A stretch of 64,000 bases of DNA from Novosphingobium meiothermophilum (lineage in GTDB: Bacteria; Pseudomonadota; Alphaproteobacteria; Sphingomonadales; Sphingomonadaceae). Below the pieces are notes generated by a model. That model ran no database searches. It worked only from the letters and a program-made list of their open reading frames with translations, and was not told the DNA's origin. The stretch is from NCBI RefSeq assembly GCF_003171715.1, contig NZ_QGHL01000004.1, positions 496,001 through 560,000 of the forward strand. The letters are read 5' to 3'. This document shows, piece by piece, positions 43,866-52,140 of the stretch (its first letter is position 1; each line of letters begins with the position of its first letter). The position numbers were made by a program, and so were the translations under genes.

Positions 43866-46201
43866 GCGTCCTCCCGCAGCTCGACCAGCGGCACGCTTGG
43901 GGCCTCTCCCGCTGCGAACTCCGCTCCGGAAATGTCCAGCCGGTCCTCGGCAAAGCGCACGGGCACGTCGAACAGGAAACCCGCGCAAACCTCTGCGCCA
44001 CCGGGCGGCGCAATTGCCAGCACCACCATGCCCAGCGGATCAAGCGTGAAGTCACCCGTCTCGACACCGGCGACGCTGACCCGCAGCGATTCGGCGCGCG
44101 GCCGCGTGATGCGGCGGCGCTGCGCGTCCGGGGCATCGCCATAATGCTTGACCAGCGCAAAGCGCGATGTCGCGCCATCGCCAATCCCCAGCAGTTGATC
44201 GGTTGGCGTCGGCACACCAGTCATGCCGTTCGAACTGAAGTCGGACGGATCACGCAGGCGGAACCCCCGCGCCTGCCCGCGCCGGGCACGAAAGAACGCG
44301 ATGAGTTCGCCAAGCTCGGCTTCCGATCTCACCCCCGGCCCCACGTCAAAACGCAGGCGCGCGTCCGACCACAGACTGTTGCGCCGTTCGAAGCCCGATG
44401 CCGTGATCGTCACATTTGTCGAAAACTCCGGCGTCACCGAAGCATCCCGCCCCAGCGCCAGCGGGAACAGGACTTCGTCGAAAGATTGCATCGTCTCGCC
44501 TCCGCTCGTGTCGGGAATCCGGGTAAAGCCGTCGCGCGAAACCTGGGGGAGCGCCCAGATGAAGGTCTCCGCCACCCCCAGCGCCAACGCCTCGCTTGCA
44601 GCGGCATCGATATGCGCCCATTCCTCGGCCGCATTCTGCGCCGCCAGCACAAAGCCCGAAAGGTAATGCTGGCGCTCGCGCGGATAGCCCAGCCGCGTCT
44701 CCGCAAGGGATCGCGCCTGTCGGCGCAGGGCATCCTTGCCGGTTGTGACCCAGTCATAGTCCTCAAGCTGGAGTATATCGAAGGCAGGCGATGCCCAGCC
44801 CGGCGGAAGGTTGGCGCGAAGGGCCTCAGGCGTGACCGGGTCGAGAACGGTGGGCAGAAACGCCAGCAGCAGGGTTTCCGCCCCCTCCGGCCCCGCCGCC
44901 GCCCTGACCGCAGCTGCAAGGTCTGCCGTCGATTGCGCAAGGATCGCCCCGGCCTGATCCAGCAGCGCCTTCTGCGCGCCGGAAAGGCTCGCCCCCAGAT
45001 CGGGAATGTGCACCGGATTGCCGCCGAACGCGGCCTTTGCCGCATCGTCATAGATGCAGATGCGCCGGTCGTGCGTGACCCACCACCAGGGTTCGCCCAC
45101 CTGATGCCGCACAGGCAGCCCCGCTTCCTGCATCATCTGGACGAGGGCCACACCCACCTTGCGCACCCATGCCATGGCTTGCGCATTGGCGGGCGAAAGC
45201 AGCGCCGAAGGAGGCTCCCAGCCGGTCCATGCCGGATCGCCGTTCCATGCCCGTTGCTGCCACTCCTGCGGGCAGTTCTGCGCCAGCAGTTCGTAGGATT
45301 GCGATGCGATCACCGTGTATCCCGTCGCCTTCGCCTCGGCGAGGAATGCCTTGTGCCAGCGTTCGGCCGCAGGGTTCATGGCGGGCAGGGCAGGATCGAC
45401 CACGAAGCCGTCAGCACCGTCGGGCCCCATCGCATAGAAGTGGCTCATCCCGATGTAGTGGTTGATGCTGCCGCGATACCCCAGACCGCGAATCTCGCGC
45501 AGCAGCCGCGCCGGAGCAAGATTGTAGGCGTCGTCATATCCCGTGCACATGGCCAGCCCGTGCGGCGGCACCATCACGTCACCGATGGTCAGCATCGGCT
45601 GATGTCCGCTGCAAACCATGTCGGAAAGTTCGGCCCAGCCCGCCACCGAAGCAGCGAAGGGCGCGGCATTGCCCGCACCATATCCCGGCGCCACCAGCGA
45701 AATGAACATGCGGTCGATGTCTGCGGGATGCACCCTGTCCGCCTCGGCAGGCAGGATGAAGCCCCCGTCCAGCGCTGAAAACCGCAGTGTCACCCGCGCA
45801 TCGGTGGGCGATCCTTCGGCATAGTTCCACAGCCGCACATACCAGGACCGCGCATTGCCCGCCGCATCGCGCCCCTCGATGGTCAGTGTCGGCCCGTTCA
45901 CCGCATCCAGCGGCAGCACACCCCCCGATCGCCAGCGGAACGAAAGCGTCAGCCGCGAATAATCGCGGTCGGTATCGTAGGCCAGAAGCGGATGGTCCCA
46001 CTTGTCTTCGGATTCCCAGATCAGGCCAACTAGATCATCCGCCTTGCGGAACACCGCATCCACCCGCAGCGCATCGGGCGCGGTTGTCACCACCGATGCC
46101 ATGGCGGGGCGGGGAAAGTTCACCATCCAGAAGCGCGGATCGAAGCGCTGGATCACGTCGGTCTGCTGCACCGTGCGGTGCTTGGCCAGCCAGTATGCCA
46201 T
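43862..46201 (-). CDS. TIM-barrel-like module fused to DUF2460 (g12-like) tail protein
   Basis: 779 residues. About 571-779 is a complete DUF2460 domain (MQSFDEVLFPLALGRDAS, SGFERRNSLWSDARLRFDVG, FFRARRGQARGFRLRDPSDF), the size of free-standing g12. Residues 30-190 look like beta-sandwich. Residues 200-560 look like a TIM-barrel glycosidase fold with GEPWWW (369-374) and FDILQLEDYDW (474-484), close to motifs of the GTA TIM-barrel normally inside g15. An internal ATG at 44491 has GGAGG 7 nt upstream and would yield free DUF2460 protein. Whether the barrel is catalytic is unknown. Confidence 0.85.
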   Translation of the reverse strand: MAYWLAKHRTVQQTDVIQRFDPRFWMVNFPRPAMASVVTTAPDALRVDAVFRKADDLVGLIWESEDKWDHPLLAYDTDRDYSRLTLSFRWRSGGVLPLDAVNGPTLTIEGRDAAGNARSWYVRLWNYAEGSPTDARVTLRFSALDGGFILPAEADRVHPADIDRMFISLVAPGYGAGNAAPFAASVAGWAELSDMVCSGHQPMLTIGDVMVPPHGLAMCTGYDDAYNLAPARLLREIRGLGYRGSINHYIGMSHFYAMGPDGADGFVVDPALPAMNPAAERWHKAFLAEAKATGYTVIASQSYELLAQNCPQEWQQRAWNGDPAWTGWEPPSALLSPANAQAMAWVRKVGVALVQMMQEAGLPVRHQVGEPWWWVTHDRRICIYDDAAKAAFGGNPVHIPDLGASLSGAQKALLDQAGAILAQSTADLAAAVRAAAGPEGAETLLLAFLPTVLDPVTPEALRANLPPGWASPAFDILQLEDYDWVTTGKDALRRQARSLAETRLGYPRERQHYLSGFVLAAQNAAEEWAHIDAAASEALALGVAETFIWALPQVSRDGFTRIPDTSGGETMQSFDEVLFPLALGRDASVTPEFSTNVTITASGFERRNSLWSDARLRFDVGPGVRSEAELGELIAFFRARRGQARGFRLRDPSDFSSNGMTGVPTPTDQLLGIGDGATSRFALVKHYGDAPDAQRRRITRPRAESLRVSVAGVETGDFTLDPLGMVVLAIAPPGGAEVCAGFLFDVPVRFAEDRLDISGAEFAAGEAPSVPLVELREDA

Positions 46202-46216
46202 GGTCTTTCCCCGCCG

Positions 46217-46798
46217 TCAGAAATCGCTCAGCGCGCGGCGAACGGCCTGCGCCACCTGCCTGCCGGAACGGCGCAGGCTTTCGGGCTGGCTGCTGCCTTG
46301 CGGGCTGACAATGCGGATCGAGACATTCACATCTCGTCCCTTCCCGGCGCCCGGCGAAGGTTCGATGCGCCCGGCCGATGTCGGAACGAAAAGTTCCGGC
46401 CCCCGTTCCCCCACCAGGTATCCCCGCCCCGGCGCCACCGGACCGCCGGTTGCCCGCCCCGGCAGGCCGAAGATCGATCCGATCAGCCCCGAAAGCAGGC
46501 CGCCGATCCCGCCCGGCTGCCCTGCTGCTCCCGCACCGCCCAGCGCGCCGATCCCTGCACTCACTGCCTGCGCGGCAATGTCGCCCACCACGTTCAACGC
46601 CACCCGCCGCAGATCCTCGAAGCCCAGCGATCCGCGCCGTATTGCGCTCAGCAGGCCGCGTTCCAGCGTATCCCCGGCCCGCCCGAAACCTTCTACCAGG
46701 ATCGAATCGAAACTGCCGCGCATCTGCGCAATGTCGGCGGCAAAGCCCGAAGTGTTCGCGCGCACGTCGATCATCAGCGTATCGAGTTCATCCGCCAC
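46217..46798 (-). CDS. GTA tape-measure-like protein (g11-like)
   Basis: 193 residues, near the size of RcGTA g11 and far below phage tape measures. It has an N-terminal MADELDTLMIDVRANTSGFA, a Gly/Ala-rich middle (GGLLSGLIGSIFGLPGRATGG) with one hydrophobic stretch, and GRGYLVGERGPELFVP, a block also seen in phage tape measures. It sets tail length and may form part of the DNA channel. It overlaps the chaperone gene by 11 bp. Confidence 0.85.
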   Translation of the reverse strand: MADELDTLMIDVRANTSGFAADIAQMRGSFDSILVEGFGRAGDTLERGLLSAIRRGSLGFEDLRRVALNVVGDIAAQAVSAGIGALGGAGAAGQPGGIGGLLSGLIGSIFGLPGRATGGPVAPGRGYLVGERGPELFVPTSAGRIEPSPGAGKGRDVNVSIRIVSPQGSSQPESLRRSGRQVAQAVRRALSDF

Positions 46799-46985
46799 GG
46801 TCTTGCTCCATCAGTCTGTCGATTGTGCTGCGGTCCACCGCCGCGCCTTCCGGTGGGCGCAGAGCCATCATGATCGTGGTCAATTCTTCCGGCGTTGCCG
46901 CCCAGAACGTGTCTGGCGTCCAGCCCAGCAGCAGTGCGGTATGGCCCGAAAGCCGCGCCGCCACCGCGCCGAACCGCCCGCTCAC
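46788..46985 (-). CDS. GTA tail assembly chaperone (rcc01693 family)
   Basis: 65 residues. LLGWTPDTFWAATPEELTTI is the family signature (TIGR02216). It is a small chaperone for tail tube and tape measure assembly. It overlaps g11 (11 bp) and g10 (4 bp), confirming its place in the cluster. Confidence 0.85.
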   Translation of the reverse strand: MSGRFGAVAARLSGHTALLLGWTPDTFWAATPEELTTIMMALRPPEGAAVDRSTIDRLMEQDRGG

Positions 46986-47296
46986 CCGCCACCCTTCAGG
47001 ATTTGCAGGATCAGCGCGCGCAGCGCCGGAGTGCAGGCGGCAAGCCCCTCACGCGCCACGGCCTCCGCAAAATCTGGGCGCTCCAGCCCCTCACGCTCGC
47101 GCAGGGTGTGCCAGAACAGGGCCACCATCTCGCCAAGGCGGAGCTGCCCCGCACTGGCCCTCTCGACAAGCGCGAACAGCGGGCCAAGTTCCTCCTCGGC
47201 GGCCACCAGCGCGCCGAATGTCGGGCGCAGCACCAGCGGCTGGCCGCCGATCACAAGCACCGCTTCGCCCCGGTGCGGGTTTGCCGCGCCCGTCAT
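46982..47296 (-). CDS. GTA family protein (g10-like, GTA-gp10)
   Basis: 104 residues with NPHRGEAVLVIGGQPLVLRPTFGALVAAEEELG, the block that defines the GTA-gp10 family. It is probably a tail tube-associated assembly protein. Its start overlaps the last base of the g9 stop. Confidence 0.88.
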   Translation of the reverse strand: MTGAANPHRGEAVLVIGGQPLVLRPTFGALVAAEEELGPLFALVERASAGQLRLGEMVALFWHTLREREGLERPDFAEAVAREGLAACTPALRALILQILKGGG

Positions 47297-47703
47297 CAGA
47301 CCTGCGCCACCAGACCCGAACTTTCGAGTGTCATGGTGTAGTTGCGCTCGCCATTGAAATCGCCCGAATAGTCAAGCCGCTGGACAAGGAACCTGCCCCG
47401 CATCTTCTCGCCCCCCTCGAACGACAGTTCATAGTCGGCAATCGTCCCCGCCAGCGCGTGGCCGCGCACCTGCGCTTCTGCGGTGCTGCCCAGGAAGATC
47501 CCCGCCGCGCTGACCGTCACCGAGCGCGTCCCTGCTCCGGAAAGCAGTTCGCGCCAGCCGCCTGAATCCTTGCTGGTAATCACCACCGCCTCGCCATTGA
47601 TCGACATCTGCGTCGTGCGCAGGCCGGCCACGGTATTGTAGGTCGGCACTGCCGCGCCATCGCTGATCTTCAGCAGAAAGGCGCTTCCCTTCTGGGCTGC
47701 CAT
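47296..47703 (-). CDS. GTA major tail tube protein (g9-like, TP901-1 family)
   Basis: 135 residues. MAAQKGSAFLLKISDGAAVPTYNTVAGLR and RSVTVSAAGIFLG match the TP901-1 major tail protein family, and the C-terminal GDFNGERNYTMTLESSG is typical of GTA members. It forms the stacked rings of the tail. Confidence 0.9.
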   Translation of the reverse strand: MAAQKGSAFLLKISDGAAVPTYNTVAGLRTTQMSINGEAVVITSKDSGGWRELLSGAGTRSVTVSAAGIFLGSTAEAQVRGHALAGTIADYELSFEGGEKMRGRFLVQRLDYSGDFNGERNYTMTLESSGLVAQV

Positions 47704-47731
47704 GTCGGTTCTCCTTTGAATGAACGGGGTT

Positions 47732-48127
47732 TCAGGCGGCCAGCACGCGCGCCCGGTATTCCAGCACCACCGCGCGCAGCGCCTCGCCGCGCTGCTCGGC
47801 CCGCGCTTTCAGCAGGCCAAGGCTTGCCACATGAAGTCCGGCGGCAGATTGATCGGCGGGCAGCGCCTCCACCCGCGCCTCGATCGCGGCCACCAGCGCC
47901 GCGCCGCCCAGCGGATCGTCGCTGCGAAAGTTCAGTTCCAGCGCCACCCTGATCTCGCGCCCGGCCTGCGTCTTGGTGCCCCAGTTGCTGCTTGCGCTCG
48001 CCGTCAGCGCCAGCCACGGCAGCGCGGTGCGCAAGGGCGCTTCCTCAACCACGGCGTTGAGCGCACCGGAAAGAACCGGATCGCTGGCCAGCCAGTCAAT
48101 CAGAACACTGCGAAACGGGATTTCCAT
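47732..48127 (-). CDS. GTA DUF3168 tail terminator (g8-like)
   Basis: 131 residues from ATG 48127. It has the DUF3168 pattern: PFRSVLIDWLASDP, then SNWGTKTQAGREIRVALELN and a C-terminal VVLEYRARV. It ends the tail tube and joins it to the head. The start lies 4 bp after the preceding small gene's stop. Confidence 0.85.
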   Translation of the reverse strand: MEIPFRSVLIDWLASDPVLSGALNAVVEEAPLRTALPWLALTASASSNWGTKTQAGREIRVALELNFRSDDPLGGAALVAAIEARVEALPADQSAAGLHVASLGLLKARAEQRGEALRAVVLEYRARVLAA

Positions 48128-48131
48128 CGCG

Positions 48132-48293
48132 CTAGTCCTCTCCAAACAGCGGCCAGAGCAGGCCCGCCTTGCGCCACCGCCGGGCATCGCGCCGCCGCGC
48201 CATCATCACCGCCCGCGCCTTCGCCAGCGCCTCGGCCTTCTCGACCAGCCGCTGCATCAGCGGCCCGATCTGCTGCGCCTGCGCCGCGATCAT
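48132..48293 (-). CDS. Small basic protein in the GTA g7 position
   Basis: 53 residues from ATG 48293, whose ATGA overlaps the g6 stop; ends 4 bp before g8. Sequence MIAAQAQQIGPLMQRLVEKA then a Lys/Arg-rich helix (MMARRRDARRWRKAG). Predicted helical. It is too small and unlike the usual g7 head-tail adaptor (about 110 residues). Tight packing on both sides supports translation. Confidence 0.6.
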   Translation of the reverse strand: MIAAQAQQIGPLMQRLVEKAEALAKARAVMMARRRDARRWRKAGLLWPLFGED

Positions 48294-48841
48294 GCCAGCC
48301 GCATCCGCCGCCAGGGGCGCCACAGCGCCGCGATTGCCGCAGGAGGCCAGGCGGCAGACTTCTTCTCGTCGTCCCGCGCACGGTGCTGGTGCGCAGCCAG
48401 CCGGATCACGCCCTGCCGGATCGCTTCGGGCAGGTCTGGCCAGTCCTCGGCCAGACCGGCCACATATGTCGCCGCCACCCGGCGCTGTTCGATCGGCCGC
48501 AACAGCCTGATCCGCCCGCGTCCCTCGGCGTCGATGTCCAGTTCATAGTCACTCGCCGCCAGCGCAATGCGCCCGCCGCTCTGGTCGAGTGCGGCAAGGG
48601 CGGTTATCGAGCGCACCGGCCGCGCGCCCAGCGTCTGCCATGCGCTGCTCGCGGCCAGCACGTCCTCGCATCCGGCGTTCAGCGGCATCGTGCCGGTAAA
48701 GCCCTCGCACAGGTCCAGCGCGCTGCGCAGCAGCGCCAGCAGTTCGGCATCTTCGGCTGACCGGCTGATTCCCAGCCAGGCCTTGAGTTCGCTCAGCGCC
48801 GCCGAAGCCAGCACCGGCGGCGCAACAATTGCCCGCATCAT
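48290..48841 (-). CDS. GTA head-tail connector (g6-like)
   Basis: 183 residues. The start is ATG 48841 with GGAG 6 nt upstream (a second ATG follows at once). LKAWLGISRSAEDAELLALLRSALDLCEGFTG is the gp6-like connector start, and PVRSITALAAL and YVAGLAEDWPDLPEAIRQGVIRLAAH complete the family pattern. It forms the ring below the portal. Confidence 0.88.
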   Translation of the reverse strand: MMRAIVAPPVLASAALSELKAWLGISRSAEDAELLALLRSALDLCEGFTGTMPLNAGCEDVLAASSAWQTLGARPVRSITALAALDQSGGRIALAASDYELDIDAEGRGRIRLLRPIEQRRVAATYVAGLAEDWPDLPEAIRQGVIRLAAHQHRARDDEKKSAAWPPAAIAALWRPWRRMRLA

Positions 48842-48913
48842 GGCAATCTCCGGTCAATGGGAAGGAAAGGGCGGCCTGCGACAGCGCCGCCGCGCGGCCG
48901 CAGGCCGTCACCA

Positions 48914-50059
48914 TCAGGCTGCGATACGCAGCAGCTTGATCGCGTCGCTGTCCATCACCTGACCGCCAACACGGCGCGTGGCATAGAACTGGACATAGGG
49001 CTTGTTGGTATAGGGATCGCGCAGGATCGTCGTCTGCTGACGCTCGGCAATCAGGTATCCGGCACGGAAGTTGCCAAATGCGATCGGGCAGGCATTGGCG
49101 GCCACATCCGGCATGTCCTCTGCCTCGATCACCGGATAGCCGAGCAGGCGATCGGGCTGCCCCTCGATCATGCCCGGCTGCCACAGGAACGCGCCATCGG
49201 CGGTCCTGAGCTTGCGGATCACCGCCAGCGTGGCCGAGTTCATTACCCAGACCGCGCCCTGCCGCAGCGGCGCCTTGAGCTGGAACACCAGATCGATCAG
49301 CTTCAGTTCGGGGGCGGCATCAAACCCAGTTGCATGGCCCGATCCGATGAACTGCAAGCTGCCAAAGGCGCGCGCCGCATCGCCCGCTGCACTCGTCGGC
49401 GCATTCAGGAAACCGCGCGGCTGGTTCACCCCGCTGCCATTCACGAAAGCAGCGCCTTCCGCGCGGGCAAACTCGGTCGCGATTTCATTGGCCAGCCAGC
49501 CTTCCACGTCAAAGGCCGCATCATCCAGCATGGCCTGCGTGGCCGAAGGGTTGGCATAAAGTTCTCCGCTGGGCGGCACGATCTCGGCCAGCTTCGGGCT
49601 GTCGGTTTCGGGCCGTGCGCCCGTCTCGCTGACCCACCCGGACGCCGCACCACCGGTCGAGATCAAGCGGCGAAAACCCGAAGTCCCGGTGCGCACCACG
49701 CTTGCCACGCCGCGGATAGGGCTGATTTCGGTCAGTCGGCGCGCAATCAGCGTATCGATCTGCTGCGGAACGGCAAACCCGCCATCCGCACCCGTCGTTC
49801 CGGTAAGCGCCTTCAGCTCGGTCTCGCGGCCATGACGCACATAGCCATCGATAAAGCCGGAAACATCGCGCATCGCATCGGCCGCACCGTCAAGCATGGG
49901 CCGCACTGCTGCCCGGCCGAACCGCTCCAGACGGCCCTTCACTTCCTCCACTTCGCTGCGCAGCGCGGCAATGGCGGCGTCGTGCGTTTCCTGCCGTGCG
50001 GCAATGTCGAACGAAGCGCTCAGCGCGTCCGCCTTGGTTTCGATGTCAAGATTTTCCAT
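48914..50059 (-). CDS. GTA major capsid protein (g5-like, HK97 fold)
   Basis: 381 residues from ATG 50059. An N-terminal coiled-coil scaffold-like segment (about 1-95: SEVEEVKGRLERFGRA) is likely removed by the g4 protease. The HK97 fold follows, with GADGGFAVPQQIDTLIARRLTEISPIRG, the E-loop region STGGAASGWVSETGARPETD, and a C-terminal YFRAG/YTNKPYVQFYATRRVGGQVMD type end. It forms the head shell. Confidence 0.93.
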   Translation of the reverse strand: MENLDIETKADALSASFDIAARQETHDAAIAALRSEVEEVKGRLERFGRAAVRPMLDGAADAMRDVSGFIDGYVRHGRETELKALTGTTGADGGFAVPQQIDTLIARRLTEISPIRGVASVVRTGTSGFRRLISTGGAASGWVSETGARPETDSPKLAEIVPPSGELYANPSATQAMLDDAAFDVEGWLANEIATEFARAEGAAFVNGSGVNQPRGFLNAPTSAAGDAARAFGSLQFIGSGHATGFDAAPELKLIDLVFQLKAPLRQGAVWVMNSATLAVIRKLRTADGAFLWQPGMIEGQPDRLLGYPVIEAEDMPDVAANACPIAFGNFRAGYLIAERQQTTILRDPYTNKPYVQFYATRRVGGQVMDSDAIKLLRIAA

Positions 50060-50173
50060 GTGGCTCAACGTCCTTTCTGCATGAAACAGGTCGCCGCAAA
50101 GGTCGGCCTGAGGGGGACTTCCATTATGTCGGGATCGGGCTGCTCCGGGCCTTGCCGTCCTGCCGGTCAAGGC

Positions 50174-50608
50174 TCAGGCGGCTGCGGCCGCCTTGCCGCT
50201 TTCCACGTAATGCACGCGCGCCAGCGGCTGCATGGGGCGCGTCACCAGGCTCACTTCGATGATCTCAACCGCCTTCAGTTCGCGCCCGCCCGGCAGGGCG
50301 CGCCCGTCAAGCACGCGGTATCCGAACGAAAGCCCGTCCACCGCGCCCTGCCGCAACGCCTTCGCAGGAGCGGAATCGGCGGCATCCACCCGCGCCACCA
50401 CGCGCAGGCCGCGTTCATCCTCGCCTGCGCTTTCGATCCAGCCGATCTGCTGGTCGGGCCGGTGCTGCCACAACAGCGGAAGCCGCAACCCCTGGGCAAG
50501 GCGCCGATCCAGACTGCCCCTGAAGGCGCCCGGCATGATCGTGTCCCCGCCGCTGTCACGCTTGCGGAAGATCGCGGCATAGCCCGCAAACCGGATCGGC
50601 CCCGTCAT
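50174..50608 (-). CDS. GTA prohead protease (g4-like, HK97 family)
   Basis: 144 residues from ATG 50608. FAGYAAIFRKRDSGGDTIMPGAF, LPLLWQHRPDQQIGWI (catalytic His) and VDGLSFGYRVLD with EIIEVSLVTRPMQP (catalytic Ser) fit the U35 prohead protease. It trims the capsid scaffold. It overlaps the preceding gene by 4 bp and lies 114 bp before the capsid gene. Confidence 0.9.
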   Translation of the reverse strand: MTGPIRFAGYAAIFRKRDSGGDTIMPGAFRGSLDRRLAQGLRLPLLWQHRPDQQIGWIESAGEDERGLRVVARVDAADSAPAKALRQGAVDGLSFGYRVLDGRALPGGRELKAVEIIEVSLVTRPMQPLARVHYVESGKAAAAA

Positions 50609-50913
50609 CGCACCAGCTCCGCCGAACCCAGCCGCACCGCGATGGCAAACAGCAGCAGCGCCAGAACGCCACGCACCACCCAGCCGATGGCCGCCTTCCA
50701 CGCGCTCGCCTTGGCATCGCGCCACGCCCCCAGAAGCTGGCGCAGTTCCGCCAGATCGCTGTGGGCATCATCATCGCCAAGCCCCATGCGGGTCAGGGCC
50801 CGCACCGCGCCCATGTCCGATGCCTCCTCGACAATGGCCCGCAGCGTGACAAGATCGGTTCCCTCATCACCGGCCTGCGCGATGAGCCGTGCCAGCATGT
50901 CCTCGCGGGTCAT
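50605..50913 (-). CDS. Small GTA membrane protein (g3.5-like, DUF6127-like)
   Basis: 102 residues from ATG 50913. A soluble N-terminus (MTREDMLARLIAQAGDEGTDLVTLRAIVEEASDMGA) precedes one C-terminal transmembrane helix ([22 protein letters not shown]). It occupies the g3.5 position between portal and protease, with ATGA overlaps at both ends. The function is unknown; it may relate to particle release or envelope attachment. Confidence 0.75.
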   Translation of the reverse strand: MTREDMLARLIAQAGDEGTDLVTLRAIVEEASDMGAVRALTRMGLGDDDAHSDLAELRQLLGAWRDAKASAWKAAIGWVVRGVLALLLFAIAVRLGSAELVR

Positions 50914-52088
50914 GCCTGCACCTGTTCGATGCCCAGAAGCGCCCGCTTCTCCTCGCCCGTCAGGAAATCGGCCGCCGTCACCTGCGCCCAAAGGCGTTCG
51001 CGGTCTTCGCCCAGCGCAGGCACCCGGTCAAAGTCGACGATCAGGCTGGCCCCGGCAAACCACGGGCGCAGCCCCTCGGCCAGCGCGCTCAGGATCTTGC
51101 CCGCCACCGGCAGCAGTGTCAGCCGCCAGAGCGCGCGGTTGGCCTCGCGATAGTTGGCGTAAGTATTGTCGCCGGGGATCCCCAGCAGCATCGGCGGCAC
51201 GCCAAACGCCAGGGCAATGTCGCGTGCTGCGGCCGCCTTGAGCGTGGCAAAGTCCATGTCCGCAGGCGTCAGCGCCAGTGCCTGCCAGCGCAGCCCGCCC
51301 TCCAGCAGCATGGGGCGCCCGGCATTGCCCATGCCCGAATAGGCCGCGCTCAGTTCGCTCTTGATCCGTTCGAACTGGTCCGCCGTCAGCGCCGCACCCG
51401 GCTCGCCCGGATCATAGACCAGCGCGCCCGAAGGCCGCGCCGCATTCTCCAGCAGCGACCGGTTCCACCGCGCCGCGGCGTTATGAATTGCCACGGCTTC
51501 CTCGGCCGCCTCCAGACAGCCCGCGCCATAGTGATCGTCCGAAGGGTGGAAATGCCTCACATGGATAAGGTTCGCCCGGCCAAGATCGTCAACGGCATCG
51601 ATCCGCATTGTCTTCTCGCCCACCTTGTAGGCGAAGGCAGCGGGCCATCCCGCCGCATCGGGGATCACGGTCACCCGCTCAGGCCGCAGCGCGAAGAGTT
51701 CCACCGGGATGCCCTCGGCATCGCGCAGCACCTGCACAAAGGCATTGCCATGCAGCATAAGGTGCGCCGCAAGCGTCTCCAGCAGCGGCTGCCCGGCGCT
51801 TGTCTCGCTCACCAGCGCGAGCAGTTCGGGGTGCGATGCCCTGACCGGCGCAGAGCCAACCCCCTCCGCCACGATCCGCACCGCGCGCTGCGCCACCGGA
51901 TTGCGCAGATAGGCTTCGCGCGCCGCCGCTGCATAGTTGCTCGGTCCCCGGCTGAACTCCGGGCGCGAAGGCTCCCCGCGCCAGTCGGCAGCGGCAATCC
52001 AGGGGGAAATGAAACTGCGCCCCAGCGGTGCGCGCGGCGTCACCGCCTCGCCCTTGAACGCAGCCGCAAGCGATTGAAAGAACGACAT
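50910..52088 (-). CDS. GTA portal protein (g3-like, HK97 family)
   Basis: 392 residues. SNYAAAAREAYLRNPVAQRAVRIVAEGVGSAPV, LLETLAAHLMLHGNAFVQVLRD, VRHFHPSDDHYGAGCLEAA and FGVPPMLLGIPGDNTYANYREANRALW are standard portal motifs. It forms the DNA entry ring of the head. A 52-bp gap separates it from the large terminase gene. Confidence 0.93.
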   Translation of the reverse strand: MSFFQSLAAAFKGEAVTPRAPLGRSFISPWIAAADWRGEPSRPEFSRGPSNYAAAAREAYLRNPVAQRAVRIVAEGVGSAPVRASHPELLALVSETSAGQPLLETLAAHLMLHGNAFVQVLRDAEGIPVELFALRPERVTVIPDAAGWPAAFAYKVGEKTMRIDAVDDLGRANLIHVRHFHPSDDHYGAGCLEAAEEAVAIHNAAARWNRSLLENAARPSGALVYDPGEPGAALTADQFERIKSELSAAYSGMGNAGRPMLLEGGLRWQALALTPADMDFATLKAAAARDIALAFGVPPMLLGIPGDNTYANYREANRALWRLTLLPVAGKILSALAEGLRPWFAGASLIVDFDRVPALGEDRERLWAQVTAADFLTGEEKRALLGIEQVQA

Positions 52089-52140
52089 GATGTCCCTTTC
52101 GCAAGAATGGAAAAGTCAGCCCGCCACCGGCAAGCGCAAC

